From Mesorhizobium sp. J8 (lineage in GTDB: Bacteria > Pseudomonadota > Alphaproteobacteria > Rhizobiales > Rhizobiaceae), in contig NZ_AP024109.1 in the NCBI RefSeq assembly GCF_016591715.1, forward strand, positions 1,984,001 through 2,048,000: 64,000 bases of DNA. Reading direction: 5' to 3'. Position 1 is the stretch's first letter, and each line of letters starts with the position of its first letter. Positions 18,073 to 26,829 of the stretch are shown one piece after another. The notes beneath the pieces were generated by a model, which was not told the origin of the DNA, searched no databases, and worked only from the letters and a program-made list of their open reading frames with translations. The translations under genes were made by a program, and so were the position numbers.

Positions 18073-19326
18073 TCAGTGCAGGTTCGGTTGGGCGCCCTGG
18101 CCCTTCTCGTCGATCATGGCGCCGCGCTGGAACCGGTCGAGGCGGAAGAGCGCGGCCTCCTTGTGCGATTGATCGCGGGCGATGAGATGGGCGAAGACGA
18201 AGCCCGAGCCCGGCGTTGCCTTGAAGCCGCCATAGCACCAGCCGGCATTGATATAGAGGCCGTCGACCGGGCTCTTGTCGATGATCGGTGAGCCGTCCAT
18301 CGACATGTCCATGATGCCGCCCCACTGGCGCAACAGCCGCACGCGGCCGATCATCGGGATCAGCGCCATGCCGCCTTCGCAGACATCCTCGACCACCGGC
18401 AGATTGCCGCGCTGTGCGTAGGAATTGTAGCCGTCTATGTCGCCGCCGAAGACCAGCCCGCCCTTGTCCGACTGGCTGACATAGAAATGCCCGGCGCCAA
18501 AGGTCATGACATTGGGCAAGAGCGGCTTGATCGCTTCGGAGACGAAAGCCTGCAGCACATGGCTTTCGATCGGCAGGCGCAAGCCGGCCATCGCCGCGAC
18601 GCGCGACGAGGAACCGGCCACCGCCATGCCGACCTTGCCGGCGCCGATCTTGCCGCGCGATGTCTCGACGCCGGTGACCTTGCCGTCGGCATCGCGCGTG
18701 AAGCCGGTGACCTCGCAATTTTGGATGATGTCGACGCCGAGCGCGCTTGCGGCATGCGCGTAGCCCCAGACGACCGCATCGTGGCGGGCCGTGCCGCCTC
18801 GCCGCTGCAGCAGCCCGCCTTGCACGGGGAAGCGCGCATTGTCGAAATTCAGGAACGGCAGCATTTTCCTGAGCGCCGCCTGGTCGAGCAGCTCGGCGTC
18901 GATGCCGTTGATGCGCATCGTGTTGCCGCGCCGGGCGAAGGCGTCACGCTGCGCGTCGGAGTGATAGAGATTGAGCACGCCGCGCTGGCTGACCATTGCG
19001 TTGTAGTTGAGGTCCTGCTCCATCCGCTCCCACAGCTTCATCGAAAGCTCATAAAAGCCGGTATTGCCTGGCAGGCCGTAATTGGAGCGGATGATGGTGG
19101 TGTTGCGGCCGGCATTGCCGGAGCCGATCCACCCTTTTTCGAGCACCGCGACATTGCGGATGCCGAACTCGCTGGCGAGGAACCAGGCGGTGGCGAGCCC
19201 ATGGCCGCCGCCGCCGATGATGATCACGTCGTAGCGGTCCTTGGGCGCCGCGTCGCGCCAGGTGGGCTGCCAGTTCTTGTGCCCGGAAAGGGCGGCGCGG
19301 GCGAGCGAGAAGATGGAGTATTTCAT
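18073..19326 (-). CDS. mgdA: N-methylglutamate dehydrogenase subunit A (SoxB-like beta subunit)
   Basis: 417 residues, full length for the FAD-bearing beta subunit. The Rossmann dinucleotide motif GGGGHGLATAWFLA is near residues 38-51, then EKGWIGSGNAGRNTTIIRSN, the usual flavin-contact block, and a C-terminal GWCYGGFKATPGSG flavin motif near residue 368. It oxidises the N-methyl group of N-methylglutamate. First of the four mgd genes; 36 bases separate it from gmaS. Confidence 0.92.
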   Translation of the reverse strand: MKYSIFSLARAALSGHKNWQPTWRDAAPKDRYDVIIIGGGGHGLATAWFLASEFGIRNVAVLEKGWIGSGNAGRNTTIIRSNYGLPGNTGFYELSMKLWERMEQDLNYNAMVSQRGVLNLYHSDAQRDAFARRGNTMRINGIDAELLDQAALRKMLPFLNFDNARFPVQGGLLQRRGGTARHDAVVWGYAHAASALGVDIIQNCEVTGFTRDADGKVTGVETSRGKIGAGKVGMAVAGSSSRVAAMAGLRLPIESHVLQAFVSEAIKPLLPNVMTFGAGHFYVSQSDKGGLVFGGDIDGYNSYAQRGNLPVVEDVCEGGMALIPMIGRVRLLRQWGGIMDMSMDGSPIIDKSPVDGLYINAGWCYGGFKATPGSGFVFAHLIARDQSHKEAALFRLDRFQRGAMIDEKGQGAQPNLH

Positions 19327-19362
19327 GAAGTCATTCCAAGGCCGCTCGCCGTACGCCCGACA

Positions 19363-20670
19363 TCAGATATCCAGCGTGTGGTCGCGCTCCCACTGCGTGA
19401 AGTGCGACGCATAGGAATTCCATTCCTGCTGCTTCAGCTTTAGATATGCCGACGAAAATTCCTCACCCAGCGCCGCCTTGAGCGATTTGTCGTTGTCGAA
19501 CTCACGCAGCGCGTCGAGCAGGTTGAGCGGCAGTTTCGGCGCATCCGTCACGGTATGGCCGAACTGGTACATGTCGATGTCGTAGCGCTTGCCGGGGTCG
19601 GCCTTCGAGCGGATGCCGTCGAGGCCGGCGGCGATGATGACGGCCTGTAGGAGATAGGGATTGGCGGCGCCGTCCGGCAGGCGCAATTCGAAGCGGCCGG
19701 GCCCGGGCACGCGCACCATATGGGTGCGGTTGTTGCCGGTCCAGGTCACCGTGTTCGGAGCCCAGGTCGCGCCCGAGATGGTGCGCGGCGCGTTGATGCG
19801 CTTGTAGGAATTCACCGTCGGATTGGTGATCGCGGCAAGCGCCGAGGCATGCTTCATGATGCCGCCGAGGAAGTTCCTGCCCTTGGCGGACAGGCCGAGC
19901 TCTTGCGAATTGTCGGCGAACACATTGGTCTTGCCGGTCTCGTCCCACACCGAGATATGCGCGTGGCAGCCATTGCCGGTCAGGCCCTGGAAGGGCTTCG
20001 GCATGAACGTCGCGCGCAGGCCGTGCTTCTCGGCGATCGACTTGACCATAAACTTGAAGAAGGAGTGCTTGTCGGCGGTCGCCAGCGCGTGATCGAAGGT
20101 CCAGTTCATCTCGAACTGGCCGTTGGCGTCCTCATGGTCGTTCTGGTACGGGCCCCAGCCAAGCGCCAGCATATGGTCGCAGATCTCGGCAATGACGTCG
20201 TAGCGGCGCATCACCGCCTGCTGGTCGTAGCAGGGTTTCGAGGCTGTGTCGTATTCGTCGGAGATCGCCTTGCCGTCGGGCGAGATCAGGAAGAACTCGG
20301 CCTCGACGCCGGTCTTGACATGCATGCCGTCGCGGGCGGCTTCGTCGATCACCCGCTTCAGCGTGTTGCGCGGCGCCTGGTCGACGAGCTTGTCGTCCAT
20401 CACGCAGGTGGCCGCCACCCAGGCGACGTCTTTCTTCCACGGCAATTGGATGACCGAATCCGGGTCCGGCACCGCCAGCATGTCCGGATGCGCCGGCGTC
20501 AGGTCGAGCCAGGTCGCGAAACCGGCGAAACCCGCCCCGTCCTTCTGCATGTCCGCGATCGCCTGCGCCGGCACCAGCTTGGCACGCTGCCCGCTGAACA
20601 GGTCGGTGTAGGAGATCATGAAATATTTGACGCCGTTCTCCTTGGCGAATGCGGCGAGATCGTTCCCCAT
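19363..20670 (-). CDS. gmaS: Gamma-glutamylmethylamide synthetase (glutamine synthetase-like)
   Basis: 435 residues with glutamine-synthetase motifs: the glutamate/metal block VEAEFFLIS near residue 122, GNGCHAHISVWDE near 234, and RVPGPGRFELRLPDGAANPY near 324. GmaS ligates methylamine to glutamate using ATP, the entry step of the indirect methylamine pathway. Sequence alone would allow a GlnT-type glutamine synthetase. Its place between mgsC and mgdA in one transcription unit makes GmaS much more likely. A regulator-independent start ATG 20670 follows mgsC by 36 bases. Confidence 0.92.
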   Translation of the reverse strand: MGNDLAAFAKENGVKYFMISYTDLFSGQRAKLVPAQAIADMQKDGAGFAGFATWLDLTPAHPDMLAVPDPDSVIQLPWKKDVAWVAATCVMDDKLVDQAPRNTLKRVIDEAARDGMHVKTGVEAEFFLISPDGKAISDEYDTASKPCYDQQAVMRRYDVIAEICDHMLALGWGPYQNDHEDANGQFEMNWTFDHALATADKHSFFKFMVKSIAEKHGLRATFMPKPFQGLTGNGCHAHISVWDETGKTNVFADNSQELGLSAKGRNFLGGIMKHASALAAITNPTVNSYKRINAPRTISGATWAPNTVTWTGNNRTHMVRVPGPGRFELRLPDGAANPYLLQAVIIAAGLDGIRSKADPGKRYDIDMYQFGHTVTDAPKLPLNLLDALREFDNDKSLKAALGEEFSSAYLKLKQQEWNSYASHFTQWERDHTLDI

Positions 20671-20706
20671 TATAGTTCCTCGCTTATGTGGTCTTGGAAG
20701 TTTGTC

Positions 20707-22035
20707 TTAGAAGCCGTTCTTCCCCGGTATCCAGTTGGTGCCGGCCAAAGGTACGCCGGCCATGGCGGCAGCTTCGATCGAGAGCGCGACGAGATCCTCG
20801 GGCTCGAGATTGTGCAGGCTGTTCTTGCCGCAGGCGCGGGCAATCGTTTGCGCTTCCAGCGTCATCACCTTGAGGTAGTTCGCCAGCCGTCGTCCGGCCG
20901 CGATCGGGTCGACCCGCTTCATCAATTCAGGGTCCTGGGTGGTGATCCCGGCCGGGTCGCGGCCCTCATGCCAGTCGTCATAGGCGCCGGCTGTGGTGCC
21001 CAGCGCATTGTACTCCGCCTCCCAGCGCGGATCGTTGTCGCCGAGCGCGACGAGCGCCGCCGTGCCGATCGACACCGCGTCGACGCCAAGCGCCAGCGCC
21101 TTGGCGACATCGGCGCCGTTGCGGATGCCGCCGGAGACGATGAGCTGCACCTTGCGGTGCATGCCGAGGTCCTGCAGCGCCTGCACCGCCGGCCTGATGC
21201 AGGCAAGCGTCGGCTGGCCGACATTCTCGATGAACACTTCCTGGGTCGCGGCCGTGCCGCCCTGCATGCCGTCGACCACGACGACGTCGGCGCCGGCCTT
21301 CACCGCGAGCGCGGTGTCATAGTAGGGGCGGGCCCCGCCTACCTTGACGTAGATCGGCTTTTCCCAGTCGGTGATCTCGCGCAATTCGAGGATCTTGATC
21401 TCGAGATCGTCCGGGCCGGTCCAGTCGGGATGGCGCGAGGCCGAGCGCTGGTCGATGCCCTTAGGCAGCGTGCGCATCTCGGCGACGCGGTCGGAGATCT
21501 TCTGGCCAAGCAGCATTCCGCCGCCGCCTGGCTTGGCGCCCTGGCCGACCACCACTTCGATGGCGTCGGCGCGGCGCAGGTCGCGTGGATTCATGCCATA
21601 GCGCGAGGGCAGGTATTGATAGACCAGCGTCTTCGAATGGCCGCGCTCTTCCTCGGTCATGCCGCCGTCGCCGGTGGTGGTCGAGGTGCCCGAAAGCGTG
21701 GCGCCGCGCCCCAACGCTTCCTTGGCGGGACCGGAGAGCGAGCCAAAGCTCATGCCGGCGATGGTGATCGGGATCTTCAGCTCGATCGGTTTCCTGGCAT
21801 GGCGCGTGCCCAACACCACACTGGTGTCGCAGCGCTCGCGATAGCCTTCGAGCGGATAGCGAGAGATCGAAGCGCCGAGGAACAACAGGTCGTCGAAATG
21901 TGGCAGCTTGCGCTTGGCGCCGGCGCCGCGGATGTCATAGATGCCGGTCGCAGCCGCGCGGCGGATCTCGGAAAGCGTGTAGTCATCGAAGGTCGCGGAT
22001 TTGCGCGGCGTCGTCGGCGGGTTGCGGTAGGTCAT
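20707..22035 (-). CDS. mgsC: N-methylglutamate synthase subunit C (FMN glutamate-synthase domain)
   Basis: 442 residues equal to the central FMN-binding domain of glutamate synthase. It has the barrel strands KIPITIAGMSFGSLSGPAKE (about residues 87-106), GQGAKPGGGGMLLG (about 175) and GTAALVALGD (about 340). With MgsA and MgsB it moves the methylamine group from gamma-glutamylmethylamide to form N-methylglutamate. The classic cysteine cluster of GltB is not obvious. The gene starts 6 bases after mgsB ends. Confidence 0.92.
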   Translation of the reverse strand: MTYRNPPTTPRKSATFDDYTLSEIRRAAATGIYDIRGAGAKRKLPHFDDLLFLGASISRYPLEGYRERCDTSVVLGTRHARKPIELKIPITIAGMSFGSLSGPAKEALGRGATLSGTSTTTGDGGMTEEERGHSKTLVYQYLPSRYGMNPRDLRRADAIEVVVGQGAKPGGGGMLLGQKISDRVAEMRTLPKGIDQRSASRHPDWTGPDDLEIKILELREITDWEKPIYVKVGGARPYYDTALAVKAGADVVVVDGMQGGTAATQEVFIENVGQPTLACIRPAVQALQDLGMHRKVQLIVSGGIRNGADVAKALALGVDAVSIGTAALVALGDNDPRWEAEYNALGTTAGAYDDWHEGRDPAGITTQDPELMKRVDPIAAGRRLANYLKVMTLEAQTIARACGKNSLHNLEPEDLVALSIEAAAMAGVPLAGTNWIPGKNGF

Positions 22036-22041
22036 CTTGCC

Positions 22042-22773
22042 TCAATACGCGTCGGCGTTATCGATGTTGAAATTGTAGAGCTTGCGGGCCGAACCGTAGC
22101 GCTTGAACTCCGAGGCCTTGACGCCGGTGACGCCGGCCTTGTCGAGCAGGCCTTGCAGCAATTCGATATGCTCGGGCCGCATTTCCTTGGCGATGCAGTC
22201 GGCGCCGAGGCTTTCCACCTTGCCGCGCACGAAGAGCCGTGCCTCGTAGATGGAATCGCCCAAGGCATCACCGGCATCGCCCAGCACCACGAGGTTGCCG
22301 GACTGCGCCATGAAGGCCGACATGTGGCCGATATTGCCGTGCACGACGATGTCGATGCCCTTCATCGAGATGCCGCAGCGCGAGGAGGCATTGCCCTCGA
22401 TGACCAGCAGGCCGCCGCGACCGGTGGCGCCGGCATACTGGCTGGCATCGCCCTTGATGACGATCGAGCCCGACATCATGTTCTCGCCCACGCCAGGGCC
22501 GGCCGAGCCATGCACGGTGATCGTCGCGCCGTCATTCATGCCGGCGCAGTAATAGCCGACACTGCCGCGGACATCGATGCTGACCGGCTGGTCGACGCCG
22601 ACGGCGACCGAATGGCTGCCCTTCGGATTGAGCACCTCCCAGGCGGTCTCGTTCGAGCCGGGCGTGAGCTGGTGCAGCGCCTGGTTCAACTCGCGCAGCG
22701 AATGTTGCGAGAGGTCGAACACCCTCGCATGGCCTTGCTCGCGCTCAGCCTTCGACATTGGGGTTGCCGGCAT
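22042..22773 (-). CDS. mgsB: N-methylglutamate synthase subunit B (GXGXG domain)
   Basis: 243 residues corresponding to the right-handed beta-helix C-terminal domain of glutamate synthase (GXGXG type). Repeated glycine turns include VRGSVGYYCAGMNDGATITV, VGENMMSGSIVIKGDASQYAG and GNIGHMSAFMAQSGNLVVLG. It is structural, connecting the amidotransferase and FMN parts. Start ATG 22773 is 4 bases after the mgsA stop; ATG 22758 (MSKAERE) is also possible. Longer open extension into mgsA was rejected. Confidence 0.9.
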   Translation of the reverse strand: MPATPMSKAEREQGHARVFDLSQHSLRELNQALHQLTPGSNETAWEVLNPKGSHSVAVGVDQPVSIDVRGSVGYYCAGMNDGATITVHGSAGPGVGENMMSGSIVIKGDASQYAGATGRGGLLVIEGNASSRCGISMKGIDIVVHGNIGHMSAFMAQSGNLVVLGDAGDALGDSIYEARLFVRGKVESLGADCIAKEMRPEHIELLQGLLDKAGVTGVKASEFKRYGSARKLYNFNIDNADAY

Positions 22774-22777
22774 CAGC

Positions 22778-23674
22778 TCAATGCTCCCAGAAATAGACGG
22801 TTGCGGGCTCGGGCTCCCAGACCCGCGCATTGTCGATGCCGGGCAGCTTGGTCAGCGCGCGATATTCCGAGCCGAAGGCGACATACTGGTCGGTCTCGGC
22901 CATCACGGCGGGCTTGCACGCGATCGGATCGCGCACCACGCCGAAGCCGTTCTTGGTGCCGACCACGAAGGTGAAGAAGCCGTCGAGGTCGGAAAGCGTG
23001 CCTTCCAGCGCCTCGCCGAGATTCTTGCCATGCGCCATCCGGTTGGAGAGATAGGCGGCCGCCACTTCCGTGTCGTTCTCGGTCTCGAAAGTCATGCCGT
23101 CGCGGATCAGCTCGCGGCGCACATTGTTGTGGTTGGAGAGCGAGCCATTGTGCACCAGGCACTGGTCGGCGCCGGTCGAGAAGGGATGCGCGCCCATCGT
23201 CGTCACCGCCGATTCCGTCGCCATGCGGGTGTGCCCGATGCCATGTGTGCCGGTCATCGCGCGCACGCCGAAGCGTTCGACGACGGCTTCGGGCAGGCCC
23301 ACTTCCTTGTAGATCTCCACGGCCTCGCCGGCACCCATGATGCGGATGTCAGGCCGGAGCGTCTGCAGCGCCTCGCGCGCGGCGTCGACCTTGTCCGGCG
23401 TGGTCCTGATCACCGCATGCGTGGACTTGACCGCGACGCTCACCGGCGCGCCGATCGCCTTGGCGAGCTCGGCGTCGAGGCCGCGGAAATCGCGATCGGG
23501 CTTCGGCGACTGCACGGTGATCTTGGCTTCATTGCCGGTGGCCGCGCCATAAATGGCGATGCCGGCGCTGTCCGGGCCGCGGTCGCTCAGCGACACCAGC
23601 ATCTCCGACAGCATCGCGCCGAGTTTCGGCTCAAGCGCCTTGTCCTTCAAGAAAAGTCCGACGATTCCGCACAT
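22778..23674 (-). CDS. mgsA: N-methylglutamate synthase subunit A (class II glutamine amidotransferase domain)
   Basis: 298 residues. The start ATG 23674 gives MCGIVGLF, placing the catalytic cysteine at position 2, where it becomes the N-terminal nucleophile after Met removal. GGAGG sits 6 bases upstream. An open extension to 23734 would bury this cysteine and was rejected. Further amidotransferase motifs are GIGHTRMATES (about residue 143) and LVHNGSLSNHNNVRREL (about 171). First gene of the gmaS/mgs/mgd operon, with an operator-like element at 23740. Confidence 0.92.
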   Translation of the reverse strand: MCGIVGLFLKDKALEPKLGAMLSEMLVSLSDRGPDSAGIAIYGAATGNEAKITVQSPKPDRDFRGLDAELAKAIGAPVSVAVKSTHAVIRTTPDKVDAAREALQTLRPDIRIMGAGEAVEIYKEVGLPEAVVERFGVRAMTGTHGIGHTRMATESAVTTMGAHPFSTGADQCLVHNGSLSNHNNVRRELIRDGMTFETENDTEVAAAYLSNRMAHGKNLGEALEGTLSDLDGFFTFVVGTKNGFGVVRDPIACKPAVMAETDQYVAFGSEYRALTKLPGIDNARVWEPEPATVYFWEH

Positions 23675-23739
23675 GCCAGCCTCCGACGTTTTTTGGCTCT
23701 CAGACGATGTACTCAATGAGCGAGCCGAATTCAATTGGT

Positions 23740-23756
23740 ATGAAAGAAATTTTCCT
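23740..23756. promoter_or_regulatory. Candidate operator upstream of mgsA
   Basis: ATGAAA-GAAAT-TTTCCT, similar to the GTGAAA-N4-TTTCAC sites near tdm, tmm and 27181 but with a 5-base centre. It is 66 bases upstream of the mgsA start and very near the stop of the upstream operon. Confidence 0.35.
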
Positions 23757-23760
23757 GTGA

Positions 23761-24090
23761 TTACATATTTGACGCCGCATTGCCCTCGGCACTATCGCTG
23801 TCCGGGCGCGCCTTGTGAACCCAGATCGCATGTCGGATGCGCGCGATCCGGTAGGCGTCGAGGATCGAGAAGGCATAGATCAGGAAGCCGCCGGCATGAC
23901 GGCCGATGAAGCTGGCGTCGGCCGGCGCCATCTTGGTCGTTATCCAGCCAAGGATCACCATGAAGAACAGGAACTGCAGGCCGCGCGCCGGCACGCCGAG
24001 CATGACATGGCCGCTTGCCGGCAAAACGATCGCGGCGCCGAGCACGAGATAGGGATTTATCGGGACAGGGGTGGCGGTTCCGTCGCTCAT
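23761..24090 (-). CDS. Small membrane protein of the amine island, function unknown
   Basis: 109 residues; I do not recognise a family. Hydrophobic segments are at about residues 13-35 (LVLGAAIVLPASGHVMLGV), 38-51 (LQFLFFMVILGWI) and 66-84 (GGFLIYAFSILDAYRIA). A charged tail, HKARPDSDSAEG, follows. It overlaps the previous gene by 4 bases (ATGA), so it is translated with it. It is the last gene of the six-gene membrane operon and ends only 87 bases before the mgsA start. Confidence 0.7.
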   Translation of the reverse strand: MSDGTATPVPINPYLVLGAAIVLPASGHVMLGVPARGLQFLFFMVILGWITTKMAPADASFIGRHAGGFLIYAFSILDAYRIARIRHAIWVHKARPDSDSAEGNAASNM

Positions 24091-24776
24091 GCGGCCTGCC
24101 TTTCGCGCCGGTTGATGGCTTGGCGAAGTGTCGAGGCCGCCTCGAGCAACCGTTCGATCAAGGCCGGATCGATCCCGGCGTCGCCGAAGGCTGCCTGCCG
24201 GAACACGCCATAGCGTGTGCGCTCGGCCTCGGCCAACAGCCATACGATGCGTACGCCCTTCGGCGTGATCAGCAATTCCTTGGCGCGGCTTTCGGCAAAG
24301 ATTTCTGTATGCGCGGCGATCAGATCCTGCGGGAAAGCGACGCCTCTGCGGTCCGTCCTCAGCACTGCGTCGGCGGGAAAGCCGAGCACCTTGGGCAGCG
24401 TGTGCGGCAGATGGTCGAAATTGGAGAATGTCGTCGCCGAATTCGGCCGCATCATCATGTCGAAGACACCCGGCACCGCGACCGGCTCGGTGATCGAGAC
24501 GCTGAGCCAGCGCGTCGGCAGCTTTCGCGTCGCGAGCGTGTCGACGATGGTGCGCAACTGAACGCGTTGACCGTTCCACGTACCGGCCCAGGTGACGACG
24601 CCGGCGGCGCCGTCGGAAATGTCGGCGGCATCCGGAACGATGCTGCGTACGCTCGCCATATCGGCGGCCAAGGCCGCCTTCGCCCTGTTGCGGCTGGCGC
24701 GTGCCAGCCAGGCAATATGACCAGCGACCCCCAATGCGATCGCCCCGGCAAGCAGTACTGACGTCAGTTCCGACAT
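24087..24776 (-). CDS. Membrane-anchored protein of the amine island, function unknown
   Basis: 229 residues; not recognised. A single N-terminal membrane segment (SVLLAGAIALGVAGHIAWLA, residues 6-25) is followed by a soluble domain of about 200 residues with alternating strands (VVTWAGTWNGQRVQLRTIVD, WLSVSITEP). It ends in a charged helix, REQRAA-like (RRERQAA). It is 46 bases after the APC permease and coupled to the next gene by ATGA. The soluble part probably faces the cytoplasm. Confidence 0.7.
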   Translation of the reverse strand: MSELTSVLLAGAIALGVAGHIAWLARASRNRAKAALAADMASVRSIVPDAADISDGAAGVVTWAGTWNGQRVQLRTIVDTLATRKLPTRWLSVSITEPVAVPGVFDMMMRPNSATTFSNFDHLPHTLPKVLGFPADAVLRTDRRGVAFPQDLIAAHTEIFAESRAKELLITPKGVRIVWLLAEAERTRYGVFRQAAFGDAGIDPALIERLLEAASTLRQAINRRERQAA

Positions 24777-24822
24777 TTCGACACGCCACGGCCCGCCGTC
24801 GACAGGCGGGCCTTCACTCCAC

Positions 24823-26229
24823 TCAATAACCCTGCGGCTTCGGCCACGGCATCGAGAACTGGTCGCCGCGCCGCACGAACTTGTAGCGGTAGAAGTGGAA
24901 CCACAGCGAGATCAGGAAATAGAACACCGTCATCGCGATCAGCTGCGAGCCGAAGCCGAGGAAGATGGCGAAGAACGTCACCATGCACAGGCAGAAGAGC
25001 ACAATTGCCGGCAGGGGATGGAAGGGGTGCGTGTAGCCGCGGCGAATCGTGCCCAGCGGCCACTTCTTGCGGAACATCATGATGTTGATGCTCATGAAGG
25101 TGTATTGCAGCACGCCCGACAGGATCGAGAAGGTGATCGCCTGGTTGAGGTCGGCGATGAAGGCGAAGGCCAGCGCGATCGGCAGCAGGAACAGGATCGA
25201 GCGATAGGGCGTGCGGTATTTCGGATGCACGGCCGAGAACCAGCTCGGCAGGTAGCGGTCGCGGCCGAGCGAGAACCAGGCGCGCGCCGCGTCGTTGATG
25301 CAGCCATTGGCGGAGGCAAGCGCCGCCAGCAGCGTCGCGATGAAGAGCAGGTTTTCCAGCAGCGGGCTGCCGGTCAGCTTGCCGGCGTCCCATAGCGGAT
25401 AATAGGTGATGCCGAGATATTCCCAGGGCATCAGCGAGGCGCAGACATACCAGGTCATCGCCGCGGCGATCAGAAGCGTGATCATGCCGGCCATGGTGCC
25501 GTAGGGCAGGGAGCGCGCCGGCGAGCGCACTTCCTCGGCCGCCTGGGTGGTGCCCTCGATGCCGAGATAATACCAGATGCCGAACTGGAAGGCGGCGATG
25601 ACGCCGATCCAGCCATAGGGCAGCGCATTGCCGGGCGTGACCAGCTCGTTGAGCTTCAGCACCGCGCCTTGCGTCCATGGGCTGACGGAGAAGAACAGGA
25701 TGACGATGGAGACATAGGCGATCGCGGTGATGACGAAGTTGACGTTGAGCGTCATCAGCACGCCGCGATAGTTGAGCCAGGCGAGCACCACGATCGTGGC
25801 GGCGATGAAGGAATTATGTGTCAGCCCCTCGACGCCTGCCTTGGCGACGATGGTGTCGCCGAGCAGGATCGCGTCCGACACTTCGAGCATGGTGTAGGCG
25901 AACACCAGGAACAGCGCGACGTTGAAGGCCATCAGCGGCCCGACGATGTGCTTGGCCTGCGCGTACTGGCCGCCGGCGGCGGCGACGGTCGACGTCACCT
26001 CCGAGTCGATCATGGCGACCGAGGTGTAGAGCAGCCCGACGATCCAGCAGACGATCAGCGCCGCGAGCGCGCCGCCCTTGTCGGCGGAGAAATTCCAGCC
26101 GGTGAACTCGCCGACCAGCACGATGCCGACGCCGAGCGCCCAGACATGCGCCGGGCCGAGCACCCGCAGCAGCGAAACCCTGTCGCCGTGGATCGTCGTG
26201 GTTTGTCCCGTATCAACCGCAGCCGTCAT
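24823..26229 (-). CDS. APC-superfamily permease in the small-membrane-protein operon
   Basis: 468 residues with 12 predicted membrane segments. The signature FTGWNFSADKGGALAALIV, the block TVAAAGGQYAQAKHIVGPLM and the consensus LGIEGTTQAAEEVRSPARSLP resemble ethanolamine/amine permeases of the APC superfamily. It is flanked on both sides by small membrane proteins transcribed the same way. In the methylated-amine context it is a good candidate for methylamine, dimethylamine or trimethylamine transport. It is clearly different from the 569-residue permease beside tdm. Confidence 0.85.
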   Translation of the reverse strand: MTAAVDTGQTTTIHGDRVSLLRVLGPAHVWALGVGIVLVGEFTGWNFSADKGGALAALIVCWIVGLLYTSVAMIDSEVTSTVAAAGGQYAQAKHIVGPLMAFNVALFLVFAYTMLEVSDAILLGDTIVAKAGVEGLTHNSFIAATIVVLAWLNYRGVLMTLNVNFVITAIAYVSIVILFFSVSPWTQGAVLKLNELVTPGNALPYGWIGVIAAFQFGIWYYLGIEGTTQAAEEVRSPARSLPYGTMAGMITLLIAAAMTWYVCASLMPWEYLGITYYPLWDAGKLTGSPLLENLLFIATLLAALASANGCINDAARAWFSLGRDRYLPSWFSAVHPKYRTPYRSILFLLPIALAFAFIADLNQAITFSILSGVLQYTFMSINIMMFRKKWPLGTIRRGYTHPFHPLPAIVLFCLCMVTFFAIFLGFGSQLIAMTVFYFLISLWFHFYRYKFVRRGDQFSMPWPKPQGY

Positions 26230-26243
26230 TGCTCAGTCCCCAC

Positions 26244-26405
26244 TCAGATCCGGTGCTTTTCGGAAACGGCTTCAAGCTCGCCTTCGCGCGAGGATGTCAG
26301 CACGGCTTCGGAATAGGTCGTGTCAACCTTGAACCAGTCGTAGAGCATCCACGCCGCAAGCACGACCGAGATGCCCCAGCAAATGTAAGACAGTCCCATC
26401 CACAT
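26244..26405 (-). CDS. 53-residue single-span membrane protein
   Basis: Begins MWMGLSYICWGISVVLAAWM and ends in a hydrophilic tail, EAVSEKHRI. The first 21 residues are one hydrophobic segment. The gene is 14 bases before the APC permease and 36 bases after the 125-residue membrane protein, filling what would otherwise be an odd gap. Its length is below most gene-calling cut-offs, but base composition by codon position fits coding DNA. By analogy with small subunits of other secondary transporters (for example MetS of MetPS) it may be a permease partner. Function is inferred only. Confidence 0.62.
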   Translation of the reverse strand: MWMGLSYICWGISVVLAAWMLYDWFKVDTTYSEAVLTSSREGELEAVSEKHRI

Positions 26406-26441
26406 GATGTTATCCCCGGACTATTGGTCGTCGTCGAAGGT

Positions 26442-26819
26442 CTATTTGTCGTCGAACTTCTCGTTGATGACCTCGCGATATTCCTTATCGGAGGCGCGGA
26501 ACAGGAAGACGAAATAGGCGATCAGCACGATCGCCATGATGATCAGCGTCGGCCAGTCGATGATGTAGTGGAAGCGGTTCTGGATGATGTCGTGCGCCGT
26601 CTCCGGCGTATAGCCGAGCTTCTCCCAGATCGAGGCCATCGTGGCGTTCTGGCCGAGCGCATCCCAGGTCTTGGCGTCGAGCGGATCGATCGACTTCGCC
26701 GCCCCGGCGAGGCCGAGCTTCAACGGCAGCCACAGCGCCACGAAGATGGCGACGACCACGACGGCGATGTCGAGGATCTGTCCGGCCTTGTTCTGCTCCG
26801 GCGGGATATAGCGGGCCAT
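26442..26819 (-). CDS. 125-residue two-span membrane protein, function unknown
   Basis: Membrane spans are at about residues 14-36 (ILDIAVVVVAIFVALWLPLK) and 92-108 (LIIMAIVLIAYFVFLF). A 50-residue loop lies between them, and the end (KEYREVINEKFDDK) is charged. Not recognised as a known family. It starts 10 bases after the preceding 95-residue gene and belongs to the same operon. The long loop suggests a domain on one membrane face that could contact the permease. Confidence 0.72.
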   Translation of the reverse strand: MARYIPPEQNKAGQILDIAVVVVAIFVALWLPLKLGLAGAAKSIDPLDAKTWDALGQNATMASIWEKLGYTPETAHDIIQNRFHYIIDWPTLIIMAIVLIAYFVFLFRASDKEYREVINEKFDDK

Positions 26820-26829
26820 GATTTCTTCC

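Noticed and set aside
14801..19326. Reading the mgd genes as sarcosine oxidase soxBDAG
   Set aside because: Sequence alone fits, but gmaS and mgsABC are in the same operon and folate/serine genes typical of sarcosine operons are absent, so N-methylglutamate dehydrogenase is the better call.
19720..22974. A 1084-codon open frame on the plus strand opposite gmaS and mgs
   Set aside because: It is antisense to four well-supported genes, its composition is arginine/histidine/aspartate-rich as expected for the reverse of GC-rich coding DNA, and it matches no family.
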